Assembly (NCBI GenBank): GCA_902362715.1
Contig: CABIXN010000003.1
Coordinates: forward strand, 63,306-127,305
Length of the DNA stretch: 64,000 nucleotides
Direction of reading: 5' to 3'
Source: Lachnospiraceae bacterium
GTDB taxonomy: Bacteria; Bacillota; Clostridia; Lachnospirales; Lachnospiraceae
The first letter of the stretch is position 1, and each line of letters opens with the position of its first letter. Below, piece after piece: positions 51,298 to 61,138 of this stretch. The notes under the pieces are model-generated. The model worked only from the letters and a program-made list of their open reading frames with translations, had not been told where the DNA came from and did no database searches. The position numbers and the translations under genes were made by a program.

Positions 51298-52189
51298 ATA
51301 TGTGTATGTTTTAGTTTTGCTGGTCTGCATCGCTTTTGCGGGGCTTTTTCTTACGGGGATATATATGGCAGGCCAGAAAAAGGGCAGTACAAAAAAAGAA
51401 CTGACAGTGGTGACGTCTTTTTATCCAATGTACGTGGCGGCAGATAACATAATTGGAGACAGTAAAGGGGTGGTGCTTCAGAATTTAAGCGAGCCCCAGA
51501 CCGGGTGTCTTCATGATTATCAGCTGACGCCGGAAGATATGAAACTGTTGTCGGAAGCGGATGTGTTTATTGTAAACGGCGGCGGGATTGAAACCTTCCT
51601 GACAGATGTTGCAAAAGCATATCCGGACCTTGTGATTATGAATGCTTCTGAAAATATTCATCTGCTGGAGGATAATGCCCATGTCTGGATGGATCCAGAG
51701 CTGTATGCCGGACAGGTAAAGAAAATTGCATCCGATATGAAACAGGCTGATCCGGAGCGCGGAGCATTATATGAACAGAATGCAGCTGCATATTGTGAAA
51801 AGATCGGAGATTTGCAGCAGGAATTTGAAGAACTGAAAGCCAGGGGTTCGGGGAGCAGTCTTGTGATTTTCCATGAAGCGTATGCCTATACAGCAAAGGC
51901 ACTTGGGATGAACGTGGCAGGCTCCATGGACCTGGACGAAGAGCGGCAGATCAGCGCCGGCGAGGTGGCGGAAATTTTATCAGTAATTGATTCACAGAAT
52001 GTAAAATTTGTATTTGCAGAGAGACTGTACGGGGAAAGCATGGGAAATACAGTAGAAGCAGAATCCAAAGCCCGGGTGGTTTATCTGGATCCTCTTACCA
52101 GAGGAGAATACAGGGCAGACGGATATCTGAAAGGAATGCAGAAAAATCTTGAATTGATCAAAGAGGCGTTTTCAGATTATGAGCCATAG
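51287..52189 (+). CDS. znuA: Zinc/manganese ABC transporter substrate-binding protein
   Basis: A 300-residue cluster A-I binding protein with an N-terminal membrane anchor (no lipobox Cys seen). Metal ligand candidates are H in CLHDYQLTPEDM, H in NAHVWMDPELY, H in IFHEAYAYTAKALG and an acidic residue near the C-terminus. The long His-rich loop typical of strict ZnuA proteins is absent, so Zn versus Mn is undecided. It overlaps engB and leads the ABC operon. Confidence 0.88.
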   Translation: MKNKYVYVLVLLVCIAFAGLFLTGIYMAGQKKGSTKKELTVVTSFYPMYVAADNIIGDSKGVVLQNLSEPQTGCLHDYQLTPEDMKLLSEADVFIVNGGGIETFLTDVAKAYPDLVIMNASENIHLLEDNAHVWMDPELYAGQVKKIASDMKQADPERGALYEQNAAAYCEKIGDLQQEFEELKARGSGSSLVIFHEAYAYTAKALGMNVAGSMDLDEERQISAGEVAEILSVIDSQNVKFVFAERLYGESMGNTVEAESKARVVYLDPLTRGEYRADGYLKGMQKNLELIKEAFSDYEP

Positions 52190-52207
52190 GTGAAAGGAGG
52201 AATCACG

Positions 52208-53080
52208 ATGCGCAGATTAATTAAACCCTGCGGGCTTCACTGTATAAAAATAAATGACATTGGAGTAAAATTTGCAGAACAGACAGCATTGGAACATGTG
52301 AACCTTCATATTCACTGCGGGGCGCTGGCCGCTGTGATCGGAAAAAACGGAGCGGGAAAGTCCACGCTGATTCGTGCAATTTTAGATGATATTCCTCACA
52401 CAGGGACCATAGAATTTAAAGATCACAAAAATGGAAATATGCAGAATATGCGGATTGGTTATGTGCCTCAAAAATTAAATATAGAAAAAAAGACGCCGGT
52501 AAGTGTCTATGATATGATTGCCTCCTATCAGTCCGGATTTCCGGTATTTTTAAAAAAACGGGCAAAAGTGCAGCAGCAGATTCTGGAAAATCTAAGGCTG
52601 TTTCAGGCGGAAGATCTCATTGACAGGCAGGTGTGCAATCTTTCCGGAGGGGAGCTGCAAAGAGTACTGCTGTCTATGGCGGTAATGTCTGAGCCGAACC
52701 TGCTGTTATTGGATGAACCGGTTTCCGGAATTGATCAAAATGGCATGGATTTGTTTTATGAAACGGTAAATGATCTAAAGCAGAACTATGATCTGGCGGT
52801 AATCTTAATATCCCATGATCTGGATTATGTAGCCAGATATGCGGACCAGGTAGTCCTGCTTGATAAGACCGTAAAGAAACAGGGAACCGTACGGCAGGTA
52901 TATGAAAGTCCTGAATTTCAGCAGGTGTTTGGCCGGTTTGATATAGATTCCTTTAGGAATATGCGGGGAAAAGAACAGAGCCTTAAAGCCTCAGCGCTAA
53001 ACAAGGAGCTGGTAAAGCAGACATCTAAAAGAAGGGATACCCCTGGTTTTCCCATATCAGACAGGAGGGGGCGCTTATGA
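52208..53080 (+). CDS. znuC: Zinc/manganese ABC transporter ATP-binding protein
   Basis: A 290-residue ABC ATPase with Walker A GKNGAGKST, signature LSGGELQRVLLSMAV and Walker B LLLLDEPVSGID. I chose ATG 52208 because AAAGGAGG lies 7-8 bases upstream; the in-frame GTG at 52190 precedes that site. The C-terminal tail after residue 240 is longer than usual and basic. It overlaps the permease gene by 4 bp. Confidence 0.9.
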   Translation: MRRLIKPCGLHCIKINDIGVKFAEQTALEHVNLHIHCGALAAVIGKNGAGKSTLIRAILDDIPHTGTIEFKDHKNGNMQNMRIGYVPQKLNIEKKTPVSVYDMIASYQSGFPVFLKKRAKVQQQILENLRLFQAEDLIDRQVCNLSGGELQRVLLSMAVMSEPNLLLLDEPVSGIDQNGMDLFYETVNDLKQNYDLAVILISHDLDYVARYADQVVLLDKTVKKQGTVRQVYESPEFQQVFGRFDIDSFRNMRGKEQSLKASALNKELVKQTSKRRDTPGFPISDRRGRL

Positions 53081-53889
53081 TGGAAATGCTGGCATCATTG
53101 TTTTCTTATGACTTTATGAAAAATGCCTTTCTGGCAGTGCTGATTATTACACCTCTCTTTGGCCTGTTAGGAACCATGATTGTAAATAATAAGATGGCTT
53201 TTTTTTCGGATGCTCTTGGGCACTCCGCTCTTACCGGGATGGCCATAGGCATAGTTCTTGGAATCCAGGATACAAATTTATCCATGATCTTGTTTGCAGT
53301 TGTGTTTGCGCTTCTGTTAAACAAAATCAGCAGCAGTATAAAAGCGGCAACAGATACCATTATTTCTGTATTTTCTTCCTGCAGTATTGCTGTAGGGCTT
53401 GCTATTTTATCCCGGGGCGGGAATTTTAGTAAATATTCCAGTCTCCTGGTGGGGGATATACTGAGCATTACCCAGAAAGAAATCTTTTATTTATTTATTA
53501 TATTTCTGGCAACCCTGGTATTCTGGGTTGTATGTTACAATCAGCTGCAGGCGGTAAGCATTCACCGGACGCTGGCAAAAAGCCGGCGTATGAAGGTAGT
53601 ACTGATTGAAAATCTGTTTTCTGTTTTTATTGCTGTTGTAGTTATGCTGTCTATTAAATGGGTGGGTATCCTGATTATCAATGCACTGCTGATTCTGCCC
53701 GCCGCTTCTAGCAGGAATATTGCGGAAAATGTCAGGGAATATCATTTTTTTGCCGTTCTATTTTCTGTATTTTCCGGAATACTAGGACTGGTAATTTCTT
53801 ATTTTACCAATGTGGCTTCCGGTCCTATGATTGTAATACTGGCTTCTGTCATCTTTTTTGCCACATATATTTATGGGAAAAATAAATAG
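53077..53889 (+). CDS. znuB: Zinc/manganese ABC transporter permease
   Basis: A 270-residue membrane protein of the ABC-3 family with about eight helices, including FFSDALGHSALTGMAIG and IKWVGILIINALLILPAASSRNIA, the regions that contact the ATPase and line the channel. It is the last gene of the three-gene transporter operon, before a strong terminator. Confidence 0.92.
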   Translation: MMEMLASLFSYDFMKNAFLAVLIITPLFGLLGTMIVNNKMAFFSDALGHSALTGMAIGIVLGIQDTNLSMILFAVVFALLLNKISSSIKAATDTIISVFSSCSIAVGLAILSRGGNFSKYSSLLVGDILSITQKEIFYLFIIFLATLVFWVVCYNQLQAVSIHRTLAKSRRMKVVLIENLFSVFIAVVVMLSIKWVGILIINALLILPAASSRNIAENVREYHFFAVLFSVFSGILGLVISYFTNVASGPMIVILASVIFFATYIYGKNK

Positions 53890-53951
53890 GGAAAGACCAT
53901 TACCTCAAAGAACAATCGTCAAAAAGGGATTGTTATGGATGGGAAAAGGAG

Positions 53952-53999
53952 AAACTGTCTGGTTGAAATGCAAAATTTTATCAGACAGTTTTTCTTTGT
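53952..53999 (+). terminator. Terminator after the znu-like operon
   Basis: AAACTGTCTG (53952-53961) pairs with CAGACAGTTT (53982-53991), followed by TTCTTTGTTTTT. The remaining gap to 54147 holds a small hairpin ACGCGCCTGAGGCGTGT near 54097 and no gene. Confidence 0.85.
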
Positions 54000-54147
54000 T
54001 TTTATGCAGTTTTTTAACCAAATTGCCCTGTAATTCATATATAGTTCATAATCCTGTTATAAACTGCAGAAGGTTAAGAAAAAATTAAGAATAATACGCG
54101 CCTGAGGCGTGTTTGACCACAATAAACGAAAGAAGGAAGTAAATGGA

Positions 54148-55281
54148 ATGGAAAAAAAGAAGTTAAATTTTTCCCACAACCTGCTTGGGTGCCGGTTTGA
54201 TAACTGGATGCGTCTGATTCATCAAAACCCAGTTACTCCGGAAAACAAAAAGCAGGTTCGTTTTATGTCCGTAGTTTCTTTTGTTCTTGGGATTCCTGCA
54301 TTTTTAGAGTGGCTGATCTTTTATATTCCCATTAAAAGGACGAAGATCAGGAAAGATCCGGTTTATATTGTAGGACACTGGAGAACGGGAACTACATTTT
54401 TGCAGAATCTTATGACAAGAGATCCGCAGTTTGGCTGGTTTGATCCGGTAAAAACAGTATCATTTAACAATTGTATTTTGCTGAAACCTCTGCTGGCGGC
54501 GGCACAGAAATATCTGCTGCGGGGAGCCAGGCCTATGGATAATCTGGAATATACACTGGATCTGCCTATGGAGGAAGTATTTGCACAGGCTACCATTTCT
54601 ACCCAGGCCATTGCGCATATGCTTGTATTTCCCGACGGAGGACGGGGCGTAAAATATATTGAGACAGCCTTTATTGATGAGCAGCCTGAAAAAAAGCAGC
54701 GGGAATGGAAGAAGGCATATAGTTATATTATAAAAAAAGTAACGTTTCTGGAAAAAGGCAGACAGCTGCTTTTAAAAAGCCCGGAGAATACCTGCCGGAT
54801 TGGGATGCTGAAACGCTGCTATCCGGGAGCGAAATTTATTAATATATACCGGGACCCCTATGTGGTAGTTATGTCAACCTATAACATGTTCATCAAAGAA
54901 ATGGGATTATTCTGCCTGAACAAAAAGCCATCTAATGAATTTATCGAAGATGCGGTGATTGACCTGTTTGAGAGGATCTACAGAAAGGCCTTTAATGAGC
55001 TTTATGCTATGCCGGAAGGGGATTATATTGATATCTGTTATGAAGAGTTCTGCAAAGATCCCAAAGAGAACTTAAAAACCATTTATGAACATCTGGGTCT
55101 GGAAGGATATGAAAATGCCCTGCCGCACTTTGAAAAATATCTGGACAGCCAGAAAAACTACAAAAAGAATCAATTTGAATTAAAAGATGAGTTACGAAAT
55201 AAAATAAATGACCGCCTGGGATTTTATTTTGAGCATTATGGATATGAAATGCGCACCGGCGGTGAGAAGGAGGATTGCTGA
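54148..55281 (+). CDS. PAPS-dependent sulfotransferase
   Basis: A 377-residue sulfotransferase. The 5'-phosphosulfate loop is YIVGHWRTGTTFLQNL (about residues 73-88). The 3'-phosphate-binding part is FINIYRDPYVVVMSTYNMF, preceded by LLLKSPENTCRIG. An N-terminal hydrophobic stretch (MSVVSFVLGIPAFLEWLIFYIPI) suggests contact with the membrane or a lipid-like substrate. ATG 54148 follows AAGGAAG. It is directly upstream of cysD and cysNC, which make its donor PAPS, so the operon is a dedicated sulfonation unit. The acceptor is unknown; sulfotransferases with the same partners in gut Bacteroides act on sterols. Confidence 0.88.
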   Translation: MEKKKLNFSHNLLGCRFDNWMRLIHQNPVTPENKKQVRFMSVVSFVLGIPAFLEWLIFYIPIKRTKIRKDPVYIVGHWRTGTTFLQNLMTRDPQFGWFDPVKTVSFNNCILLKPLLAAAQKYLLRGARPMDNLEYTLDLPMEEVFAQATISTQAIAHMLVFPDGGRGVKYIETAFIDEQPEKKQREWKKAYSYIIKKVTFLEKGRQLLLKSPENTCRIGMLKRCYPGAKFINIYRDPYVVVMSTYNMFIKEMGLFCLNKKPSNEFIEDAVIDLFERIYRKAFNELYAMPEGDYIDICYEEFCKDPKENLKTIYEHLGLEGYENALPHFEKYLDSQKNYKKNQFELKDELRNKINDRLGFYFEHYGYEMRTGGEKEDC

Positions 55282-55284
55282 GTT

Positions 55285-56163
55285 ATGGATCATTTGGATA
55301 AACTGGAGGCAAAAAGTGTACACATTTTAAGAGAGGCCTATGCGGCTTTTGGGAATTTATGTATGCTCTGGTCAATTGGAAAGGACAGTACAGTTTTACT
55401 CTGGCTTGCCAGAAAGGCATTTTACGGCCATGTACCGTTTCCCCTGGTGCATGTGGATACTCATTATAAAATACCGGAGATGATTGAATACCGGGACCGT
55501 CTGGCCAAAGAGTACGGACTTTATATGATTTACGGAGAAAACAAAGAGGCTTTAGAGGCGGGAGAGACATTTCCAGAGGGAAAGGTTTCCCATATGGAAT
55601 GCTGCAAGCGTCTGAAAACAGAGGCTCTTACCCATACATTAAATGGAACCTGGCCCCGTTACCGCTTAAATCTTCAGACCGGAGAATATGAACAGGATAC
55701 AGACACGGCGGCTTACACGGGAGTAATTGTAGGGGCCCGTTCCGATGAGGAAGGCTCCCGCTCCAAGGAAAGATATTTTTCCCCAAGAGATAAATATAAT
55801 GACTGGAATCTGGATGATCAGCCCCCTGAGTTCTGGAATCAGTTTAAGACAGATTTTGCTCCGGGAACTCATGTAAGAATTCATCCTCTGTTAGACTGGA
55901 CGGAGCTGAATATCTGGGAATATATTGAACGGGAAAATATCCCCACAGTTTCTCTGTACTACAATCAGGGAGACGGAACAAGATACCGTTCCTTAGGCTG
56001 TGCACCCTGTACAAAGCCTATTAAATCAGAGTCACGCAATCCAAGAGAAATTATTGAAGAACTAAAAACCGGAGCGCTTTCTAACATTGCCGAGAGAAGC
56101 GGCCGTGAACAGGATAAAGAAGACGGGGGCCTTGAGACGCTCCGCCGGAATGGATATATGTAG
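55285..56163 (+). CDS. cysD: Sulfate adenylyltransferase small subunit
   Basis: A 292-residue PP-loop ATP pyrophosphatase with [38 protein letters not shown] and [13 protein letters not shown]. With CysN it makes adenosine 5'-phosphosulfate from ATP and sulfate. It starts 3 bp after the sulfotransferase stop. No PAPS or sulfite reductase gene is nearby. Confidence 0.96.
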   Translation: MDHLDKLEAKSVHILREAYAAFGNLCMLWSIGKDSTVLLWLARKAFYGHVPFPLVHVDTHYKIPEMIEYRDRLAKEYGLYMIYGENKEALEAGETFPEGKVSHMECCKRLKTEALTHTLNGTWPRYRLNLQTGEYEQDTDTAAYTGVIVGARSDEEGSRSKERYFSPRDKYNDWNLDDQPPEFWNQFKTDFAPGTHVRIHPLLDWTELNIWEYIERENIPTVSLYYNQGDGTRYRSLGCAPCTKPIKSESRNPREIIEELKTGALSNIAERSGREQDKEDGGLETLRRNGYM

Positions 56164-56176
56164 GAGGAAGGCACAA

Positions 56177-58030
56177 ATGCAGATGGAAGAATTATTAAAT
56201 ATTGTTACCGTGGGACATGTGGATCACGGGAAAAGTACGGTAATCGGAAGACTGCTTGCAGATGCAGGTGCGCTTCCTGACGGGAAGTTAGAGGCAATCA
56301 AAGAAAACTGCAAAAGAAATTCCAAACCCTTTGAATATGCTTTTCTGCTGGATGCGCTAAAATATGAACAGGCCCAGGGAATTACTATAGATACAGCACG
56401 CTGTTTTTTCCAGACAGACAAAAGGAACTATATTATTATTGATGCTCCGGGACATATTGAATTTTTAAAGAATATGGTAACCGGTGCTTCCAGAGCCGAG
56501 GCGGCTCTGCTGGTGATTGATGCCTCTCACGGAGTAGAAGAAAATACAAGACGCCACGGATATTTTCTGTCCATGCTGGGTATCCGCCAGGTGTCTGTGC
56601 TGGTAAATAAGATGGATATTGTAGATTACCGGGAAGAGGTGTTTGAAAGCATTAAGGAAGAGTATAAAAAATTCCTGAAAAAAATTGATATTAATCCTCA
56701 GACATTTATTCCTGTCAGCGGTATGGAAGGAGATAATATCGCCATTTCGTCGGAACGGATGTCCTGGTATCAGGGTCCTACCGTGTTAGAGCAGATGGAC
56801 GCTTTTAAAGCAGTTCCGGAGCCGGAGAATATGCCCTTCCGTATGCCTGTTCAGGGTGTGTATAAGTTTACGGAAAGCAATGATAACCGCCGGATTATAG
56901 CCGGGACGGTAGATGCGGGAAAAATAAAAGAGGGGGCTTCTGTAACCTTTTATCCTTCCGGAAAGAAGACAAAAGTAAAGACACTGGAAGTTTTCAATGC
57001 GCCGAAGCCAAAACAGTTTACGGCGGGCCAGGCGGCAGGGTTTACCATGACAGAGGAGATTTTTGTAAAGCGCGGTGAGATCGCCTGCATTTCAGAGGAA
57101 GATGCTCCAAATGTCGGGGTGCGGCTGAAAGTAAATCTGTTCTGGCTTGGAAAGGAAAATTTAAAACTGGATAAACCTTACTACTTAAAATGCGGCACCG
57201 CAAAAGTAGAAATGCGTCTGGAAAGTGTAGAGCGGGTGGTGAATGCTTCGGACTTAAGCTGTCTGATGCGTCAGTATGTGGAAAAAAATGAGGTTGCCGA
57301 ATGTATCTTAAAGCTGGATCGTCCTATTGCTTTTGATCTGGCGGGCTCCATTGAAGCTACCAGCCGTTTTGTAATTGTAGATGATTATGAGATTGCCGGC
57401 GGGGGGATTATTACTGAGGCATTAAAAGACCTGGATTATGATCACAAAAATATCCGCTGGTCCGGAGATGCCATGACTGAGGCGGAGCGTTCTAAGATGC
57501 TTGGAAACAGCGGACTTGTTGTATGGATGACAGGACTGTCAGGTGCAGGAAAGACAACAACGGCGCAGGAAGCAGAGCGCCGCCTGATAGCAAAAGGAAT
57601 ACCAGCTTACGTGCTTGACGGAGATAAGCTGCGCCATGGCCTGAACAATGATCTTGGATTTTCCGATGAAGACAGAAAAGAAAATATCAGACGTACCACA
57701 GAAGTGGCGAAGCTGTTTAAAGATGCGGGGATGGTTACTTTTGTTACATTGATTTCTCCATTTGAGGAAGCACGGCAGAAGGCAAGAAACAGCATTGGTG
57801 ATAATTTCATGGAAGTTTATGTAAAAGCGGACCTTGAAACCTGTCAGAAACGGGATCCCAAAAAGCTGTACGAAAAGGCAAGAAAGGGAGAAATCCGTTC
57901 CTTTACCGGTATTGACTCAAAATATGAGGTACCAAAAAACCCGGATCTTGTGCTGGATACACAGCTCTGGAATGAAGAGGAGTGCGCGGAAGCGCTGATT
58001 GGCGCTGTGATGGCCAAAATAAAACGATAG
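56177..58030 (+). CDS. cysNC: Sulfate adenylyltransferase large subunit fused to APS kinase
   Basis: A 617-residue fusion. The N-terminal EF-Tu-like GTPase CysN has G1 [21 protein letters not shown] and NKMDIVD, and drives APS synthesis by GTP hydrolysis. The C-terminal APS kinase CysC (from about residue 445) has P-loop [11 protein letters not shown] and phosphorylates APS to PAPS. ATG 56177 is chosen over a longer frame starting inside cysD because AGGAGG precedes it. The operon gives PAPS as end product, matching the sulfotransferase. Confidence 0.96.
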   Translation: MQMEELLNIVTVGHVDHGKSTVIGRLLADAGALPDGKLEAIKENCKRNSKPFEYAFLLDALKYEQAQGITIDTARCFFQTDKRNYIIIDAPGHIEFLKNMVTGASRAEAALLVIDASHGVEENTRRHGYFLSMLGIRQVSVLVNKMDIVDYREEVFESIKEEYKKFLKKIDINPQTFIPVSGMEGDNIAISSERMSWYQGPTVLEQMDAFKAVPEPENMPFRMPVQGVYKFTESNDNRRIIAGTVDAGKIKEGASVTFYPSGKKTKVKTLEVFNAPKPKQFTAGQAAGFTMTEEIFVKRGEIACISEEDAPNVGVRLKVNLFWLGKENLKLDKPYYLKCGTAKVEMRLESVERVVNASDLSCLMRQYVEKNEVAECILKLDRPIAFDLAGSIEATSRFVIVDDYEIAGGGIITEALKDLDYDHKNIRWSGDAMTEAERSKMLGNSGLVVWMTGLSGAGKTTTAQEAERRLIAKGIPAYVLDGDKLRHGLNNDLGFSDEDRKENIRRTTEVAKLFKDAGMVTFVTLISPFEEARQKARNSIGDNFMEVYVKADLETCQKRDPKKLYEKARKGEIRSFTGIDSKYEVPKNPDLVLDTQLWNEEECAEALIGAVMAKIKR

Positions 58031-58077
58031 TGTATAGAAATCAGAAAATTTAAAGTAATCATAGATATACAAAAGCG

Positions 58078-58117
58078 GGGAGCGCACAATGATCTGACTT
58101 GATCAGTGTGTGCTCCC
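58078..58117. terminator. Bidirectional terminator after cysNC
   Basis: GGGAGC.CACA.TGATC (from 58078) pairs with GATCA.TGTG.GCTCCC (to 58117) between convergent genes. Confidence 0.65.
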
Positions 58118-58127
58118 TGGTTGTTTA

Positions 58128-59081
58128 TCAGGCGGAAGGCTGATATCTCATATGAATCATATTTTCTATGAGTTCAACAGTGCCTTCCACACCGTAAATA
58201 GAGGTATTCAGGCAGGCATTGTAAAGTTCGGGATTTCCCCAGGTTCTGTCAGTATAGTATTTGTAAAAAGCCTGTCTGGAACGGTCAACCTGAAGAATGG
58301 TTTTTTTTGCCTGTACGGCGCTGACATCAAAACGGCTTATCTCCACCTGAATCCGTTTCTCAAGAGGGGCGCACAGATAGACAGATAAATGGGGGATATG
58401 CAGTTTGTCCAGAATGTGATCCGCACATCTGCCAAGAAAAATACAATTTTCATTTTCTGCAATATTTTTTATGATTTTTCTCTCTTTAAAATACAATGCA
58501 TCATGAGATACGGAGCCTAGTTTTGGCAGTCTTGGAAATCGGGAAGGTTCTGCGTCAGGAACGCTGTCATTATAATCAGAAACTTCATTTTCGTCCAGAT
58601 TATATTCCTGACAGGCCATGGAAAGAATATCTTTATCGTAATAGGTAAGGTGTGTCCTTTTGGCAAGAAGAAGGCCTACCTCCTGCCCGCGGCAGCCATA
58701 CTGGCGGCTGATACAGACAATTACTCTTTTTCCCTGAGGAATCACAGGGCAGGCGCCGCTGATAGCTTCAAGACCGGATGTTAAGTGATAGGCTTTGGGG
58801 TCATAAGATGCGATTTCCTGTTCTAACTGGCGGTAGGCTGTCAGAAGCTTCTCATATTCTCCGGGATCTTTTAATGTTTTCATCATATTAGATAACAAAA
58901 TTAATTCGTTTTTCAGGAACTGGTTTTTGTCCTGATTCAAAAGCTTTGCAATCTGATTGACAGATATGGTTCTAGAAGCCGGAAATACTTTTCCAAGGGT
59001 ACTGCCCGTTGCTTGATAAATCTGATTGTCAAGTTCGTAAATTTTTGCCGCTAAAGCTTTGTCCTGCTTTTTTTCATTCAT
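58128..59081 (-). CDS. Cytidylate kinase-like protein with unknown N-terminal domain
   Basis: A 317-residue protein. Residues about 125-317 are cytidylate-kinase-like: IVCISRQYGCRGQEVGLLLAKR replaces the P-loop region, followed by YYDKDIL, IFLGRCADHIL and DRSRQAFYKYYTDRTWG. Residues 1-120 (DNQIYQATGSTLGKVFPASRTISVNQIAKLLNQDKNQF...) are helical and not recognised. The true CMP kinase is usually elsewhere; the role here is unknown. ATG 59081 follows GGGGGA; the longer frame lacks a ribosome binding site. Confidence 0.7.
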   Translation of the reverse strand: MNEKKQDKALAAKIYELDNQIYQATGSTLGKVFPASRTISVNQIAKLLNQDKNQFLKNELILLSNMMKTLKDPGEYEKLLTAYRQLEQEIASYDPKAYHLTSGLEAISGACPVIPQGKRVIVCISRQYGCRGQEVGLLLAKRTHLTYYDKDILSMACQEYNLDENEVSDYNDSVPDAEPSRFPRLPKLGSVSHDALYFKERKIIKNIAENENCIFLGRCADHILDKLHIPHLSVYLCAPLEKRIQVEISRFDVSAVQAKKTILQVDRSRQAFYKYYTDRTWGNPELYNACLNTSIYGVEGTVELIENMIHMRYQPSA

Positions 59082-59177
59082 AGAGTGTCCCCCAATTATA
59101 AAATTTGATCTTCCCAATAAAATCTCTTTATTATAGTATATGTTAAAAGTAAAATTATTTCTATGTTATTACATTAT

Positions 59178-60221
59178 TCATTTCCCATATTTTTTCAGGC
59201 ATACGGTAAAGGTGCATCCCTTTTTTGGTTTGCTGGAACAATCTATAGTTCCGCCGTGAAGTTCAGCCACTTTTTTTGCAATGGAGAGGCCAAGTCCGGT
59301 TCCATCCTTCTTGTGAGAGGTATCTCCCTGATAGAACTGTTCAAAAATATGCTTTATGGTTTCCTTATCCATACCCGGCCCCTGGTCTCTTAGATAGATC
59401 TGATAAGCATACTGGGTGTCGATGAGACTGATATCAATCAGACCGTTTTTGGGAGAAAATTTAATAGCGTTGTCCAGCAGGTTCAGCCAGATCTCAGAAA
59501 TCAGTTCCTTATCTCCCATATACAGTGTGGGCGGGAGATGCAGCTGAAAGGTTAAGTTTTTTTCCTGCCATTTTGGCTCCAGTAAAAGGATGGTCTGCCG
59601 GATCTGTTCATCCAGAGAATAGGCACAGTGTCTGATAGAAAGTTCATCACTGCCAAGCCTTGAGAGCCGCAGGATATTGGCTGTGAGAGCTGACAGACGG
59701 GAGCTTTCCTGTACGATCAGACCGGCGTATTCGACCCGCTCCCGGTCTGAGATGCCCTGTTCTGTCAGCAGTTTTCCGTAACCGTTGATAATAGCCAGGG
59801 GAGTTTTAAATTCGTGGGATACATTTGAAATAAAATCCTTTTTTAAATATTCATTGCTGCGCAGTTCCCGGATCATAATATTGAATTGTTTTGCAAGATC
59901 GCCTAACTCATCCTTTCTGCCGGATTCTTCTACTTCTATATCAAAGTTTCCGGCTGTAATCTCTTTGGCTGCCTTTGACAGATCAAGGATGGGGGTGGCG
60001 GTACGTTTGGTCAGGGCAATAATCAGGACCACCACAGCCAGCAGCGCTATAATAAAAAGCGCCAGATCCTTAAGAGCATATCCGAAATAGAGAATTCGAT
60101 AATCTTTTCGGGAAAAAATGATATCATGGCTGACCATCCAGGTAAGGATGATAGTAGCCAGAGACGAGAACATAATTAACAATGTGAAAATCAGACCAAA
60201 GCGTCTGCGGATTCGTTTCAT
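59178..60221 (-). CDS. Sensor histidine kinase
   Basis: A 347-residue kinase with two N-terminal membrane helices and a short extracytoplasmic loop. A HAMP domain (TPILDLSKAAKEITAGNFDIEVEESGRKDELGDLAKQFN) precedes the HisKA H-box NVSHEFKTPLAIINGYG. The ATPase domain has NAIKFSPKNG, DQGPGMDKE and GTGLGLSIAKK. ATG 60221 follows GGAG; the 12-base longer start does not. It is paired with the response regulator 44 bp upstream in the operon. The signal is unknown. Confidence 0.94.
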   Translation of the reverse strand: MKRIRRRFGLIFTLLIMFSSLATIILTWMVSHDIIFSRKDYRILYFGYALKDLALFIIALLAVVVLIIALTKRTATPILDLSKAAKEITAGNFDIEVEESGRKDELGDLAKQFNIMIRELRSNEYLKKDFISNVSHEFKTPLAIINGYGKLLTEQGISDRERVEYAGLIVQESSRLSALTANILRLSRLGSDELSIRHCAYSLDEQIRQTILLLEPKWQEKNLTFQLHLPPTLYMGDKELISEIWLNLLDNAIKFSPKNGLIDISLIDTQYAYQIYLRDQGPGMDKETIKHIFEQFYQGDTSHKKDGTGLGLSIAKKVAELHGGTIDCSSKPKKGCTFTVCLKKYGK

Positions 60222-60265
60222 AAAATACTCCATTCCGATTATGTAAACCTGAAAAATGCGGGAAT

Positions 60266-60940
60266 TTACTTATTAATAACTGCTTTATATCCAAGTCCCC
60301 GGATTGTCTGTATTTCAAAATCATTGACAGCGGAGAGCTTTTCGCGAAGACGTTTGATATGTACATCAACGGTTCTGGGATCTGTTTCTGAATCAAAGCC
60401 CCAGATTTCGTCCATCAGTGTCTGACGGGTGAAGATTTTATCAGGGTAGGAGAGCAGTTTGTGCAGCAGATAAAACTCTTTCTGGCGCAGTTCCATCTGA
60501 GTGTCTTGGCAGGAAAAAATCAGAGTATTTTCATCAAGTGTACAGTCTCCTACAGTCAGGATACTTTCCTCAGACATCCGGGCCCTTCTTAGCAGCGCTT
60601 CTACTCTCAGCAGCATTTCATCCATATCTATAGGTTTTATCATATAGTCATCTGCGCCGTTTTTAAAGCCCTCCCGTTTATCGTCCAGCTGGGATTTTGC
60701 GGAAATAATCAGGACCGGGAGTGTATAATTTACACTTCGGATCTGAGCGGTAAGCTCAAAGCCGTCCATATTTGGCATCATAATATCAGCGATAAGAAGA
60801 TGGATGGGTGTTTGTGCCAGAATTTCTAAAGCTTCGGTGCCGTCGCCGGCTTCAAAAACCTGATATCCGGTTCGTTTCAGGTGTATTTTTATCAGATTAC
60901 GGTAATCAGGATTGTCCTCTGCAATCAGAATATTTACCAT
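60266..60940 (-). CDS. OmpR-family response regulator
   Basis: A 224-residue protein with a receiver domain (ILIAEDNPDYRN, phosphoacceptor Asp in LLIADIMMPNMDG, ISAKSQ, Lys in DDYMIKPID) and a C-terminal winged-helix DNA-binding domain (LTVGDCTLDENTL...RQTLMDEIWGFDSETDPRTVDVHIKRLREKL). AAGGAGG precedes the start. It is the first gene of the two-component operon. Confidence 0.96.
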   Translation of the reverse strand: MVNILIAEDNPDYRNLIKIHLKRTGYQVFEAGDGTEALEILAQTPIHLLIADIMMPNMDGFELTAQIRSVNYTLPVLIISAKSQLDDKREGFKNGADDYMIKPIDMDEMLLRVEALLRRARMSEESILTVGDCTLDENTLIFSCQDTQMELRQKEFYLLHKLLSYPDKIFTRQTLMDEIWGFDSETDPRTVDVHIKRLREKLSAVNDFEIQTIRGLGYKAVINK

Positions 60941-61138
60941 AGAAAAACCTCCTTCATTTCTGATAGTGTAACATGAAATGAGCTGTTTGTTAATGGGCCG
61001 TTAAGAGACCATCCGGCAGCAACGCTGTTAGGTAAAAAAGAATCAGTCCGATTTGGAATCACTGACAGTCAAAAAACAAATTTGTCAGGGGTAACAGGGC
61101 GTGATATCTTAGAGACAGACAAAGGTAAAGGGGGACAA

